From contig JAAOMT010000176.1 in NCBI GenBank assembly GCA_016748015.1, positions 169,238 to 233,237 of the forward strand: a stretch of DNA of 64,000 nt, given 5' to 3'. This DNA is from Geosiphon pyriformis. Lineage: Eukaryota > Glomeromycota > Glomeromycetes > Archaeosporales > Geosiphonaceae. The position numbers and the translations under genes are program-made. This document shows, piece after piece, positions 1 to 13,600 of this stretch (positions are counted from its first letter, which is position 1; every line of letters starts with the position of its first letter). The notes beneath the pieces were generated by a model. The model ran no database searches. It saw only the letters and a list, made by a program, of their open reading frames with translations, and was not told where the DNA came from.

Positions 1-600
1 CCCGTTATCCTGGACCTCATTATCAAAATCATTGAGCTTGTATAGGTTTTATCTTTGATGCATCTTAATTCATACACCTTCAAGAACTTTATATTGTGCA
101 GCTAGACAGTGGTAGCAGCCCATATTTGCTTCCCCCTTATGGAAGCAGGCGGCAAGTGAAAAAACAAACATATGGTGAGTACCGCAGAACCTCCCACAAC
201 ACATGGCCAAACAGAAAGCTTACTATAGTCTTCTGGTTTCCAGTAAAGTGCAGACTGCAGGCACGAAACAACACACTCGTGTACACTACCCAAAAAGGGT
301 ATACACTCGTCGGCCCAGTCGAAACCTGTACTGGTAGCCGACGATGCGCTACTCCATACCAACACGAAGCTTGCTAATCTTCTGGATTGTCTAACTTCCG
401 GTGAAATGTAGGCTTCAGTCGCGAGGGCCCCGACAGAAGAGAACACAAACAGCCAGATGATCCAAACGGACTATAAGTTAGTAGGCAGAGTTCAATAGCC
501 GATGATGAGCCTTGGTGTTGCCTTCACCCAATTGTCCATGTACCACCAGTTTCCTATCTTTGCAAAGCGAAGTTCCGGCGATACTCATGGAAACTTTCGA
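1..600. other. Unassigned, relatively GC-rich segment at left edge
   Basis: This stretch has visibly more G and C than the rest of the intergenic DNA and contains overlapping open frames on both strands (about 96-377 plus, 102-446 minus). Neither frame shows a domain I recognise. It could be the edge of a neighbouring gene, a decayed gene, or chance. I cannot decide. Confidence 0.3.
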
Positions 601-1330
601 GGACATTCAAGCAGTTAGAATATTTTTTTGTCTCAAAAACGTGACCTTGTCTATTGTCTTTTAAAGGCGCTGGGAGACCAATCGCGTTATATTGTATCCC
701 AAATTTTGCTCGTTTCACCGCATTCTGTAAGTTTGATGAAAATGGACACTCGCAGCAAAAGGTTGATTAATACCTAATAATATATACAAATTTTCTTTTC
801 TGGCTTCAGAAAAATGCATGTGTTCAGTTTTTCTGTATGGGACTGTACGCTATAGTTTTGATTGGGTTTGCTTTTTTTCGAGAAAGTTTTACCCTATATC
901 ACTCTTCCTCGTCGTCAATCACCTCTCATCTCCTTTGATAGGTAGAAGAATCAACTTTTCGCGTGCAGGTGGAGTACACCATCGATCCCTGTCATTTTAT
1001 GGTGTCGCAGCGTTTGATTCGAAACGACATTACATAGAGAATACCCAAACGCAAGAGAGCAACTTTCCTTTTAGTCTTTACTATAATCTCCTCTAACTGC
1101 TTCCTTATAACTCAAATCCCTTTATTCCACGGTCTATTCGATCATTTTGACCTCACCACACTGAAAATTTGAACCTTGCAAAAAAATCATTTACGTTTTC
1201 TTACAAAATTTCTGAAGTGCATTCAATCGTTTTATTGGAAAAAGTTTCCCCCAACTGTATTTTTACATTTTATTTTTATTTACAGTGAATTTTCGTAGAA
1301 AAAACCGTTTGAATATATATCAAATAAAGT
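601..1330 (+). promoter_or_regulatory. 5' flank of the DOCK gene
   Basis: AT-rich non-coding DNA upstream of the DOCK start. An in-frame TAA lies two codons before the ATG at 1331, so the CDS cannot extend further upstream without an intron. The open frame at 818-1096 looks like chance. No specific factor site is claimed. Confidence 0.4.
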
Positions 1331-4300
1331 ATGAATATTTCAGATTGGATACCATTGCCAAAGTTTGGTTATGGTTTTGCAATCTATCCCTACATCCCTG
1401 GAGACCAATTAAATTCTTCTGATTCAACTAAAACTACCAATGATGGTGCTTCAGATGCTGAATCAATATCTTCAACAAAATCCGTCTCACCCGCTATTAC
1501 CTATCAAGTATCTCTGGAAGTTGGAGACGAAGTTTATGTCTTTGAAGAGCAAGGTGCTTGGTATCGGGGCTATGTTGTCTCTCAACTAAGACAAACTGAA
1601 GAACCACAAGTTTACGTAGGAATTTTTCCTAGAAATCACGTTTATATAAAAGAATATTTGGAAGATGTAGAATTGGCAGCTGATGAATCAAAAGATGAAA
1701 TCATTACACCCCCTTTTTCACCTCCACCTGAACCCAAAACCACTAGACCACCCCCACCTTTACCATCTCTTAAATGTGGGGACGACACAATTAGTGGTAA
1801 ATCAGAACCATTAATTGATGAAATTGCGAGTACAGTTCGAGAATGGAGTAGTCTTCTTCCAAAATATTTGGAGCAACGAAGATATAGCATGTTTAATACT
1901 GTTAAAGATCAAATAAATAATTTATTACAAGGAAGACGTCAATTACTTGCTCAGACCTTATCTCATGATGAATTAAGCAAGTTGCGAAAGGAACTTATAA
2001 ATAAACTAGTATCTGGAAATTTAATACAGGAATTGGATATAATTGTTCGTAATCCGGAAAAAGGTTATCTTGCTGATGAGACAAATATTTCAGCGATTCA
2101 ACTTTATCAATTGCAGGCTCAATTAGCTGTAATGAACATCGATAAATCCTTGTATTCAGATCCCCTGGCAACAGTAACAACGGGAACTCCACATAATCTT
2201 GGGAATTGGTCATCTTCTTCGACGTCTGAAACTTCTAACACTGGTAATGGATTTAGTCATGCGGGAAAATTTTTTCATGTATTTTTGGAATTAAAAGCGT
2301 GGGTAGCATCTATCTCTACCACTGGAGAATACACAGAGCTTTATTTTTCCTTATATAATCGAACCGATTCTCGTTTCATTACCGAAGAATATTTTATCAT
2401 GCTCAATCATAATGGTGTACCAAAAGATCAAAGCAAAATCGGAAAAATGCGAACCATTTTTACGGATCTTTCACCACATGACATTCAAGATAATATTTGG
2501 GTTGTGTGTCGAATTGTCCGTAATGGTAGCATGAAGCTGACTGACAGAGATAAAGAAACATGCAAAGAATCGGGTTCAATGTCCTCGTTATTTCATCCGA
2601 AATCTTCGCGTGATATGGAACACATTGATCAGTCATCAGCAATTTCTTCGTCTTCAAATGGGAAATCTGGCCCTCAAGCATTTCGAAGACCATTTGGATG
2701 TGCTGTTTTAGACATTAGCTCTATATTACAATCAAAGGAAAAAGAATCCCTCAGTGAGCATTTCATGCAAATATATATGCCTACTCAAGAATCAACCTTC
2801 GCCACTTTACATGAGGACATAATTCATAATCGCTCAAAAGAAATTGAGAGATCATCCCGAGCCGAAATGATTAGTGTCTCAATTCGTCCATTCTACGGAG
2901 AAACTGCCACTATTATTAAGGAAAATCCAGCATTCCTTCAAGGAACTCCAATTACTTCCCGACTGGGATTTGCAGATGTGGTTTTTCCAGGAGATTCTCG
3001 TAATGAAATTTATCTGAAATTCTGGTCTGGCGATTTCACACAAGGTCGTGCTACAACTGCGAGAAATATTCAGGTGACCGCTGAAGTACGGCTCAACACG
3101 GGAGAAATTTTGGAGAATGTGATTTCACAAGGCTCTGGTGAACCTCAAGTCACTCATTTTGAGTCACTCATTTTTTATCATACGAATAATCCCATGTGGG
3201 GGGAGTTGATCAAGTTAAAAATACCGTTTGAATTGTTTGAACAAGCTCATGTTTTCTTTACTTTTCGTCATCGTTCAACGAAAGACAAAAAAGAGGACAA
3301 AGTTTTTGCATTTGCTTATATGCCTTTATTCCCAGAAAATCGAGCATTTATTAGTGACGGAAAGCATACACTGATCCTTTACAAATACGATAAGCAATTG
3401 ACTAACCCCAACCTTTATTTGAATTCTCCATGGTCAAATGGCGTTTCTATTCATCCCGAACCAATCTCCCCCACATCCCTTGGAACCACACATCACCATA
3501 ATAATTCTAATACTTCACTTATTTCAATCAGCAGTAGCCATCACCACAAGCTTTTAATTCCAACAAAAGACATTGTGGTAGTGCGGACATTTTTATGCTC
3601 AACAAAGTACACACAAAACGAAGTTCTTCTGAAATTATTGAATTGGGAAAAACAACTTTTATCGGATGAGAATGAAATGATTTCGGTGTTGAAGAAGTTT
3701 ACCTTTGTTGGTGAAGTAGAAATCGTAAAATTTCTTCGGGATATTTTTGATGCTCTGTTTGGAATAGTGGTTTCTATAAAGAATCAACAAAATGAACTCG
3801 ATGATTTAGTGTTTAATGCGTTGGTCACCATTCTTGGAATTGTATCTGACAGAAGATTCATGAATTTTCGACCGGTTTTAGATGTATATATTGAAAAGCA
3901 TTTCTCATGTGCCGCAGCTTCCTCTCATTTGATTCGATCTATGAATCGATTAGTATCAAGCCCCGCAAATTCTGACACGGCCCAAAATCTGCGCTCGGCT
4001 ATAAAAGTCTGGCAATACATTTTCAAATTCATTATGAGGTCTCGTGAACTCCAACGAATGAAAGAATTGAACATTGGTGTCAAAGGCGATTACGTTGAGA
4101 AGCAATTTAAGAACGATCTGGGGGCTCTATTCAAAAGCATTGATCGATTAATGTCCATCACTACACCACCGTCCATAATTGGTACTCAAACCCTTGCCTT
4201 ACAACATTTCGCTTCAGTTTTTGCTGATCTAGGTAAATGTTTTTCCCCAGATGACTTAGTCCAAATTGCAATTCAATTTACTGAAAGCGTGAGATTGCCA

Positions 4301-7300
4301 AAGGGAAAATTACTCGCTTACAAATTGTTGGTAATCCTACAATTCTGTCGAGGTCCCTTATTTGAAAATTCAGAATCACGTGCTACGTTGCTGAGACGTG
4401 TTGTAGAATGGGTCAAAGATCATATGGGAAAATGGGAAAAAACGGGCAGTGATAATGAAGCATCGGCACGTTTGCAGTGGCAAGATGGTCTGAGACTTTG
4501 TGTCGCTATAATTGGAGTGACATTAGAGAGTTTACAGGGATCAATTGATCAGGCAGAAGATGAAGCAGCTAAAGAAACGGAGATTGAAAATGTCAGTTTG
4601 ATTCTTCCCTTATTGATGAAGCTATGTGAATCCTATAAAGAGCTGCAATACACTGATTGCATTGAAATGCAAAGAGCGCCACGTGAGAGGACTGCTTCAA
4701 GTGGTGCGTTACTTCAATCAGCATTTCTAATGAATTCTGGTGTCCCATCCACGCCGACGACTATGACATCAAACCGATTTTCCAAGGAGTTTTCTTTAAA
4801 TTTGGGGTCTGCCTTAGCCACGGCTTTGGGTGAAATTTCCGCGGTTATATTGCAAATATTTTTTTTAATCTCTCAACAACAAATGAAGGAACATTTACTC
4901 TCTCACTACTACAAGGAAGGACATGATTCAATGGCTGAATTCCTAGTTGTCATGTTTCAGGTTTCAAAATCTATTTTGTGGAATGAAGCATTTCCTGAAT
5001 CTTGGTTGAATATGAATATTATGGCACATAAGGTTCTATTAAAATTCCTTGAACCAGTCTCTTCGCTTCTTGAAAAGAATTTTATTCCGATGAGGGATTC
5101 CTCAGAAACATTCCATGAGAAATTATGGCGGGAATATTTCAGTTGTCTGGTCACATTACTAACAAGTAAACATTTAGTCATTGAAAATTTTACACCTCAA
5201 AAACGGCGTGCTGTCTGGCGATTAGCTGGTGATATTCGTGGGAGAGGAGCTCGACTGTTAGCTAGATTATGGGACGCAATGGGCTGGGAACATGGGAAAG
5301 AAGGAAAGACTGGGGGATATCAAGTACGATACATTGATACGTTATTAGGACCAGTCTTGGAATTGTGCTTGTCACATCATGATGAATTACGTTCATCCGC
5401 AATCCGGGTATTGTTTAGCATGATAGTGACGCAATATTCCATTGATCCAAATTTCAAACAAATGGAATCTGATATTATTGATACCTTAGATCGATTGTTT
5501 ATGTCGGAGAAAAAGGGAGATGAAATTTCCCGGGCATATTTCATTGCGCATCTCAAAAGACTTTTCGAGAATGAGAAAAAAATTGATAATCATTTTCGAG
5601 AAACTGTTACCAATTTCTTGGATTCTCTCAGTCAATTTTTAGAATTATTACTCGGAGTAAGAGAATTGCCCGAAGGCGAAGAGTACCAAGATGATCGTAT
5701 CATGTGCACCTTGAAATTGATGAAATTTATCAAATCAATTGACCGCAATGAGATTTACGTGAAATACGTTCATCAACTTGTTCACATGCAATTAAATGGT
5801 CATAACTTTGTTGAGGCTGGCTTGACCTTGAAGCTCCATGCTGATTTGTTTGAATGGGATCCTAACAGTGAGCTTCAAGCAATTCCTGAGCTTGACCTAC
5901 CGAAACAGTCACCTTTTGCCCGAAAAGAAAGGTTGTATATTCAAATATTGGACTATTTTGTTAAAGGTCGAGCATGGGAATGCGGAATTGAAATTTGCAA
6001 AGAACTTGCTCGACATCTGGAGTACACTATCTATGATTATCCACGGCTTTCTGAAATCCTCAAGCAACAAGCGGTTCTCTTTGAAAACATCATTAAAAAA
6101 GAGCGATACTTTAGTGAATATTTTCGTGTTGGATTTTATGGTAGAGGGTTTCCAGCAAGTTTACAAAATCGTCAGTTCATCTACCGAGGTTATGAATGGG
6201 AAAGAATTAGCACGTTTTGTGAAAGAATGCAAAACAAACATCCACAAGCTCAACTCTTAAAAACCAATAGCCCGCCTACCGATGATATTTTATACGATGA
6301 TGGACAATATTTGCAAGTAACCGCAGTCACACCCGAACCCGACCAAAACAATCCGATTTTGAAGGCCGACATACCGAGTTCCATTCGCGGGTATTATGAA
6401 CACAATTCGGTCAATACTTTCAGCTTCTCGCGCCCAGTCAATAAAAACCCAGATGGTATAAGATCCTCAAATGAATTTTTGGATTTATGGACCGAGAAAA
6501 CTATTCTCGTATCCGAGGAAACCTTCCCAACTGTACTCCGGCGTTCTGAAGTGATTGAAGTTACGATGATTGAAGTTTCCCCAATCGAGAATGCACTGGC
6601 TGCAATGAAAGCCAAAAGTAGAGAATTATTAGCGCTTGAGACCAAGTATGGTTCTTTATTGAAAACTCCTTCATCTCCTACCGTTAATAAAATAAACACC
6701 AATCCCTTGTCGATGTCTTTGAATGGGGCTGTGGATGCGCCAGTTAATGGGGGTTTACCAATGTATAAAAAAGCTTTCTTTGGTACTGATTTCTTGGCTG
6801 CTAATCCTGATAAGGAGCACCTAATCCAACGTCTAAAAGAAGCTATTGATGAACAGGTTATTATTAATTTAATTTAATTTTCGTATGTTATGTTATGAAG
6901 CTGACTTGGCTAATATCAAACTTTGGAACATTTTAGGTGGACATTATTGACCGATGTTTAGAATTACATGATCGTTTAGTGTCTTTAGATATGCGCCCAT
7001 TACATGAAACATTAGTAGAATGTACGTACTTTTCATTTCAGACTTTCCAAGTATTGTATTTTTAATATTCATAAAATTTCACTTTCCATTTTTTAGTCTT
7101 TAAGAAAATTTTCGCAGACGAAATAAGCCGCCTGTCTGAACGCAAGAAAGCCAAAGCTAAACAACTACAACTACCGAAAATAATAATTCCTACACGAGTA
7201 ATGGATACATCACTTACCAGACCTACATCACCTTTCTTCCTTCCGCCATTAACCATTTCCAATACTTTCCGCATACCTTCATTCTACGCGATGACACCAT

Positions 7301-7689
7301 TAACGAATGAACCAATATCACCCGTGTCACCATCTTCGAGTGCAACAATGATATCTCGAGTAGCCGCTGCAAACTTTCAAACATCACGCCCTTCAATTAT
7401 CACTCAAGGACTACAAAATAACACCTTTATCAATGGTATCAATCAGACCAGCTCACCTATCGGTAACAACAGCAATAATAATCGAACTTCTGGTGGCTCA
7501 TCTGGATCTTCAGATGTAATTCAGATTGACCCACCTTCAAGTCCTAATGGTGACACAATATGTGATATCCCTATAATAGAAAGAAAGGGTTCTATACTGA
7601 AAGAAAGAAAAGGATCTCTAGCTTTTGGTGATCGACGTATGAACATCAAGAAATGGTCCTTGAATAGAAGCCGAAGTACAACACATTAA
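1331..7689 (+). CDS. DCK1: DOCK-family guanine nucleotide exchange factor (SH3-C2/DHR1-DHR2)
   Basis: Proposed join 1331-6856, 6937-7021, 7097-7689 gives 2067 aa. Introns are GT-AG and keep frame (phase 0, then phase 1). Domains in order: N-terminal SH3-like region (residues ~14-110, with GDEVYVFEEQGAWYRGYV and GIFPRNHVYI); proline-rich stretch ~126-146; helical DOCK_N region; C2/DHR-1 domain from ~557 (NEIYLKFWSGDF); long armadillo-like middle; DHR-2 catalytic domain from ~1490 (LHADLFEW, then ERLYIQILDYF, GFYGRGFP, YRGYEWERI). The low-complexity Ser/Pro tail ends with a near-repeat, ERKGSILKERKGSL. DOCK proteins load GTP on Rac/Cdc42-type GTPases at membranes, usually with an ELMO partner. 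Yeast Dck1 acts with Lmo1 on Rho5. Length and domain order fit a complete DOCK-A/B-type protein. The substrate GTPase cannot be read from sequence. No frameshift is seen. Confidence 0.93.
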
Positions 7690-7794
7690 GTCCCTGGGTA
7701 TGTAAAATAAGGAGTGCAAAGAAGGCATGAATCCCGCAATGGACGATTAAAATTTTTTGGATAAAATTCAGCTTTTTAGATAGAGGGTTAGAAC

Positions 7795-7839
<45 letters not shown>

Positions 7840-8590
7840 TTTCACACCATCAACATATAAAATCCACACTTTTTCTTGATAATGAGTAACTTTTCAAACC
7901 TTTCTTGACTTTTGCATACAACCGCACATATTATCCCTTCTCTTATACATACATATATACACACATATATATACACACAATACATTTATTACATAAAATG
8001 TGATGATGAATTCTACTTTAATGTTAAGAATTCTTTGTATTAATATCTTTCAATCTGGTATTTGCTTGTTTTGTAAAAAGGCTTTAATAAAATAAATTAC
8101 ATGAATTCTATTTGTATACTGATATGTTTTGATTAGGAAAATGAAGAATTTAGTTAAATGAAAATTTCGAATTTAGGTAAAAAGATCTTTTCTTGGTTTG
8201 ATTTTCGAACTTGAATAAATTGATCAGTGCAAAATACAAACATTAAATGTTTGTTTTAAGGAGACATTTAATGTTTTTGATCATAAAATCTGTAACAATT
8301 AGACTGAAGCTTAAATTTTAATTCAAAAAACCGAGATGAGTCGGTGAATGGCAGTGTTGAGTGAATTAGTATTGTTTTAAAGGATGCCGTTCAGATAAGG
8401 ATACATGAACTTTATTAGTCTAGATAATTATTACATTCTAATCAACGCAGCCCGCAATATTTCATAGAACCTGAGTCATAATTCATTGGTGCACTTTGTG
8501 CACAGTGCACGCACGGTTATATAGCCACATAAACTTGTTTTGTTGGCAGTTTAAGCCTTCTGGAGTGTTGAAAGTAGAATTCTCTAAAGT
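7690..8590. other. DOCK 3' region and intergenic spacer
   Basis: Contains the probable 3' UTR of the DOCK gene with a (CAT)n microsatellite, an AATAAA-type signal around 8086-8091, and then the 5' flank of the Sds3-like gene. No further coding potential is recognised. Confidence 0.45.
7795..7839. repeat. (CAT)15 microsatellite
   Basis: Fifteen uninterrupted CAT units about 105 bp downstream of the DOCK stop codon, probably inside its 3' UTR. Confidence 0.95.
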
Positions 8591-9792
8591 ATGGAAAATT
8601 CTAAAGCTGAACTTGAACAAGAAGTTGCCAGCGAAATCAAGGAAGCCGATGAAGACGAGCCTATGCGAGACTTAGCAATGGAAGACCGCATTGAGGAAAA
8701 TCCCACAGATAGTAAGTTATTATGAAATTATCTTTACACTTCGCAGGGGATTGACGCAAAAGTTGAAAAAGGGGGAGATGGAAGTTTGAAGAAAATGTGA
8801 GCAAAAACAGAAAGAGAAGTCTAATGAAAATAGTTAGTATTGCGCTGTTTTAACAGTTGCAAGGAAACTTTTGTTTTATTTGATTTCATTTTCTGTCATA
8901 TTTCTCTATAGCAGAAAGTCAACCGCTCATGGAACTCAAGTCTGCACCAAGAAAAAAAGGCCATACTTCAACCAAAGTAAATCTGGCACAGGATATAAAC
9001 GAAAAGTACCTAAGAATTGAGACAGAACTCAACGCAAATAAGGAAAAGTAAATACTAAATTAGAGGATAATCTGGATATTTACAATTTGAATTTAAAAAA
9101 ATTCAACTTTTATAGATTATATGCTGAATATATGAACGATATAATGAATGAGATGAAAGGAATCCAAGATGGTATAAAATCAAATCCTAATTTCATTTCA
9201 ACTCATTTGTCACATTATGGCTTAAAAATCCTTTATTTATTAAGGTACAAGTCCAGAATATGAGGAAAGATTGCAAATGTTAATGGAAGAACGAGAATAT
9301 ACAATAAATCAAGCAAATGCTTATCGTAAATATCTGCTTGAAGTGTCGGAAAGGATTTACAATGAAGAAATAGAACAGGCAGATGAATATTATAAGGTAT
9401 ACATCAATGCTTATTAAAAAGTATCATATAATGTAAATGTAAATAACCTTTTATTAAAAGCAAGAACGAGATGAACTCAAAGAGAAGCTATTAGCTGATG
9501 TTGAGGAGCGAAAAAAAAGATTAAAGGAGGAACAGGCAAACTACGATTTGCTACATGGTACTTACATTTTTTTCTTAATTCCATCTAAATGTCCTAATTA
9601 ACACATTATCTCTCATGTTTGAATATAGATGCCGCGTTGGAAGCTAGTACCAGACAAAATTCCCGCAAATTGCGTGAACGAATAGGCATCAAGGAGATTG
9701 AGCCTAAACCAAAGCGCCCAAAAACGACCGTAACTGATATCCTCTACAATATCAAAAAAAGAATCTGTTATTTGACACATTTATACCATTGA
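8591..9792 (+). CDS. SDS3: Sds3-like subunit of the Sin3/Rpd3 histone deacetylase complex
   Basis: Six exons in consistent phase: 8591-8711, 8912-9047, 9116-9171, 9245-9396, 9461-9557, 9629-9792, giving 241 aa. The centre is a highly charged coiled coil with the Sds3/BRMS1 pattern: KYLRIETELNANKEKLYAEY, then GTSPEYEERLQML, a long ER/EE-rich helix (EYTINQANAYRKY, EEIEQADEYYKQER, LLADVEERKKRL) and RKLRERIG. Sds3 proteins scaffold the Sin3-HDAC co-repressor by dimerising through this helix. The N-terminus is acidic. The 3' end is uncertain. The last exon reads to a TGA at 9790-9792, but a donor at 9730 and downstream pieces (about 9856-9901 and 9981-10040, encoding a frame with ISESEGRKEIAEMQE) may be true terminal exons. 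I could not find an acceptor that keeps phase. Confidence 0.85.
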
Positions 9793-10613
9793 TACATGAT
9801 AATGATTTCTTGACCTCTAATCCATATTATATCTACGTCCCACTCCTACCACGAGGATATCAGAAAGTGAAGGCAGGAAAGAAATTGCAGAAATGCAGGA
9901 GGTAATTATAAATATAATCCTTAATAATAACTATCATATTTGATAAATTTACATCCACTTGCTTTAATCGCTGCTCACAGGACCCATTTAATTCATCCAA
10001 AAAGTCTTCTGCTGGATACAAGAAAAAGAACCTAACATGAAAACGCTGATGAATAGTTTTCAACTTGAAGGCTCTTGATCTAGAAATATTGATTTTCAAT
10101 TTGTTTCTTTGTAAATTTGATTTGATACTAGAATTTTTTTTAGAAGAGGAATCCAGGCTAAATGTTCATAGTGTAATATAGCGAATTCTTTTCATTGATC
10201 AAATATAAATTAGAATTTTTAAATTCCAAGATGAGAATGGAATATCGAAATATGTTTTTAGAAATGTTAAAATTCTGATATTGACTAATCTTTAAAGTTA
10301 ATAAGGAGATGTTGGCATGTGTTGACAGCTAGTGAGGGAACATGGCTTTGAGAATTTGGGGTTTCTCAAAATCCCGAAGCTCGATTTCTAGGCCTACCAA
10401 TTATATTATTTACTTAAAATGGTGTATGCTTAAAACACGTAAAATTTCGGTATTATTTACAATAAATAGATTAATTTAATAGAGTAATTAATGTGAAATA
10501 TATAATGTTAAATGCTTTGAATCGATCAATCATATCAGATAACAAAAATGATTCATTCCACGTAATGTTCGTGCTTAAAATAAATTCAGACCTGTCTCAT
10601 TTTATAACTCGAT
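9793..10613. other. Spacer between SDS3-like gene and LARS, with possible SDS3 terminal exons
   Basis: The interval 9856-10040 contains two short open pieces joined by a plausible GT-AG intron (donor 9902, acceptor 9980) that end in TGA at 10038-10040. They may be alternative last exons of the upstream gene. From 10041 to 10613 I see only AT-rich intergenic DNA that must hold the synthetase promoter. Confidence 0.4.
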
Positions 10614-13600
10614 ATGGCGTCAAACATTTTGAAACCAGCCGCTGTTGGTGCTGGCGAAGAGCCTAAGAAGACAGTTAAACGAGATGCACTCATTTCCGCT
10701 GAATTAAAAATACAAAAGGAATGGGAGGAGGGTCACGTATTTGAAGTAAACGCACCCACTTTTGCCGAAGTGCCAGAGGAAGTAGCACCAGAGTTACTCC
10801 AGGATAAATATCCCAAATTTATAGGGACTTTTCCTTATCCTTATATGAATGGACGTTTACATTTAGGTCACTTTTTTACTATAACTAAAGTAGAATTTGC
10901 TATTGGATATGCGAGGCTAAAGGGCAAACGAGCTTTGTTCCCTATGGGCTTTCATTGCACGGGCATGCCGATAAAGGTGACTCTTAGTATTTAAATCACT
11001 TTAATAATGATCATTTTAATCCATACGGTTTTGATCCTTCACTGATTCCAGGCTTGTGCTGATAAGTTATCCCGTGAACTTGAACAATTCGGTCCACATT
11101 TTCAAATCCCCATTGAAAATACTATAGAAGAATTAGCTTTAGATGAGAAAAATAAACCAGTTGCCGAATCAATAGATCCAGCTGCAGCTAAAGCCATAAG
11201 CAAAAAGGGAAAAATAGCCGCGAAATCGACTGGCCAGAAGTATCAATTTCAGATAATGCGTAGTTCTGGGGTGCCCGAAGATCAAATTGCTGAATTTGCT
11301 GACGCAAACCATTGGTTGTCGTATTTCCCACCTTTGGCAATTGTTGGTGGCTTTTTTCGTATATATTTTTGATTTAATTTCAATCTTGATTTAGGCTAAA
11401 TTATTTTAATAATAGAAAGATTGTAAATCCATTGGAGCCAAAATCGATTGGCGTCGATCCTTTATAACCACCGATTCTAATCCTTATTATGACTCTTTTG
11501 TTTGCTGGCAAATGAGAAAATTAAAATCTTTAGATAAAGTCAAATTTGGCAAACGACACACTATTTATTCCCCCTTGGATGATCAACCTTGCATGGATCA
11601 TGATCGACAAAGTGGTGAAGGCGTTGGGCCACAAGAGTATACTGGTATTAAATTAAAGGTTTTAAAATGGGGTGATAAGGCTAAGGAAATTTTGGTCGGT
11701 CTTGAAAACAAATTAGATGGCAAATCGGTTTTTCTGGTAGCTGCCACTCTTAGGCCTGAAACCATGTAAAGAATCCTCCAATCTTTGATTTGAATTCAAT
11801 TTGAATACATATACTTACTCATAATTTATTAAAAAAAAAAGGTATGGGCAAACAAACTGTTTTGTCGGAACCGACATAAATTATGGCCTTTTCAAAATCA
11901 ACGAGACGGATGTCTATGTGTGTACTTATCGTGCTGCCCGAAATATGGCATTTCAGGGATATTCTAGTCAAAGGGGGGTGGTCACTCAATTAGGTGAAAT
12001 CAAAGGTGCTGCTTTGATTGGTACACAAGTGAAAGCGCCATTAAGCAAATATGATCAAGTATACGTTCTTCCGATGGAAAATGTACTCCCAAACAAAGGG
12101 ACTGGTGTTGTCACCTCTGTTCCTTCCGATTCACCAGATGACTATGCCGCTCTTCAGGATCTGATTAAGAAGCCAGCTTATTATAAAATTGACCCTCATT
12201 GGGCTTCATTTGAACCTATCCCAATCATTCAAACATCAATATATGGTGACCTTGGTGCGCCAACTTTGTGTCAACAGAAAAAGATTAATTCCCAAAAGGA
12301 TCGTATACAATTGGCCGAAGCAAAAGAACTTCTTTACAAAGAGGGATTTTACAATGGTGTTATGCTTGTTGGTGATTTCAAGGGGCGCCCAGTTCAGGAA
12401 GCCAAGCCTTTGATCAAGGATTTGTTGATATCACAAGAAGAAGGGTTTGTCTATTTCGAACCTGAAAATCTTGTAATGTCAAGGTCTGGTGATGAGTGTG
12501 TTGTGGCTTTATGTGACCAATGGTATTTGGATTATGGTGAAGAGGAGTGGCGGGCCCAAGCTGAAAAATGCGTAAGCCAAATGAACTTGTTCTGCCCAGA
12601 GACCAAACATCAATTTGAACAGACTTTAGCCTGGTTGAATAAATGGGCATGTGCTAGGTCTTATGGTCTTGGTAGTAGGTTACCTTGGGATAAGCAATAT
12701 CTGGTGGAAAGTCTATCTGACTCAACCATCTATATGGCCTATTATACCGTGGCTCATTTATTACATGGTAAAGCAATTCTACATGAAATGTGATGGGCTC
12801 CATACTTTGAATTTATTGAATATGAATTTTCATAGGTGGCAGTCTTGATGGTTCCAAACCAGGACTGTTAGGTATTCAAGCATCAGAGCTAAATGATCAA
12901 GTATGGGATTATATCTTTGCAGATGCTCCTTATTCTCCTAACATAACAATACCAAAAGAAAACTTGGACATCATGAAACGGGAATTTAAATATTTTTACC
13001 CTTTGGACCTTCGCGTTTCAGGAAAAGATTTGATACCCAATCACTTGACCTTTTTTATTTATAATCACGTCGCTTTATTCCCAGAGAATTTGTGGCCACT
13101 TGGTATTCGAGCTAATGGGCACTTGCAATTAAACCGGGAAAAGATGAGTAAGAGTACCGGTAACTTTTTGACTGGGGCTGATTGCGTAGAAAAATATGGA
13201 GCAGATGCCACTAGGGTTACCCTCGCTGATGCAGGAGATGCCATTGAAGATGCAAATTTTGAAGAGGCAACAGCCAACGCTGCAATCCTTAGATTATATA
13301 CTCTAAGGGAATGGTGTGAGGTAAATAAATCTCTTTCGAGTGTTTATTGGTGCCTCTAATCAATGCTATGTCAATCATTTTCTTATATAGGAACAGGTCA
13401 AGAATAAAGGCACACTACGCACTGGGTCATCCGAAGGTTTTCATGATCGTGTATTTATAAACGAAGTCAATCAATTAATACAACTAACAGAAAAAGCATA
13501 CGAGGAGTGAGTTTGCTATCGTTTTATACTTCCTTTCGTTAAGATCTCTAAAACTTTCACTCTATTCTAAAAAGCGCATTATATCGGGATGCCCTCAAAT

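Noticed and set aside
818-1096. 92-aa plus-strand ORF upstream of DOCK
   Set aside because: No recognisable domain and mixed composition. It looks like chance in a 5' flank.
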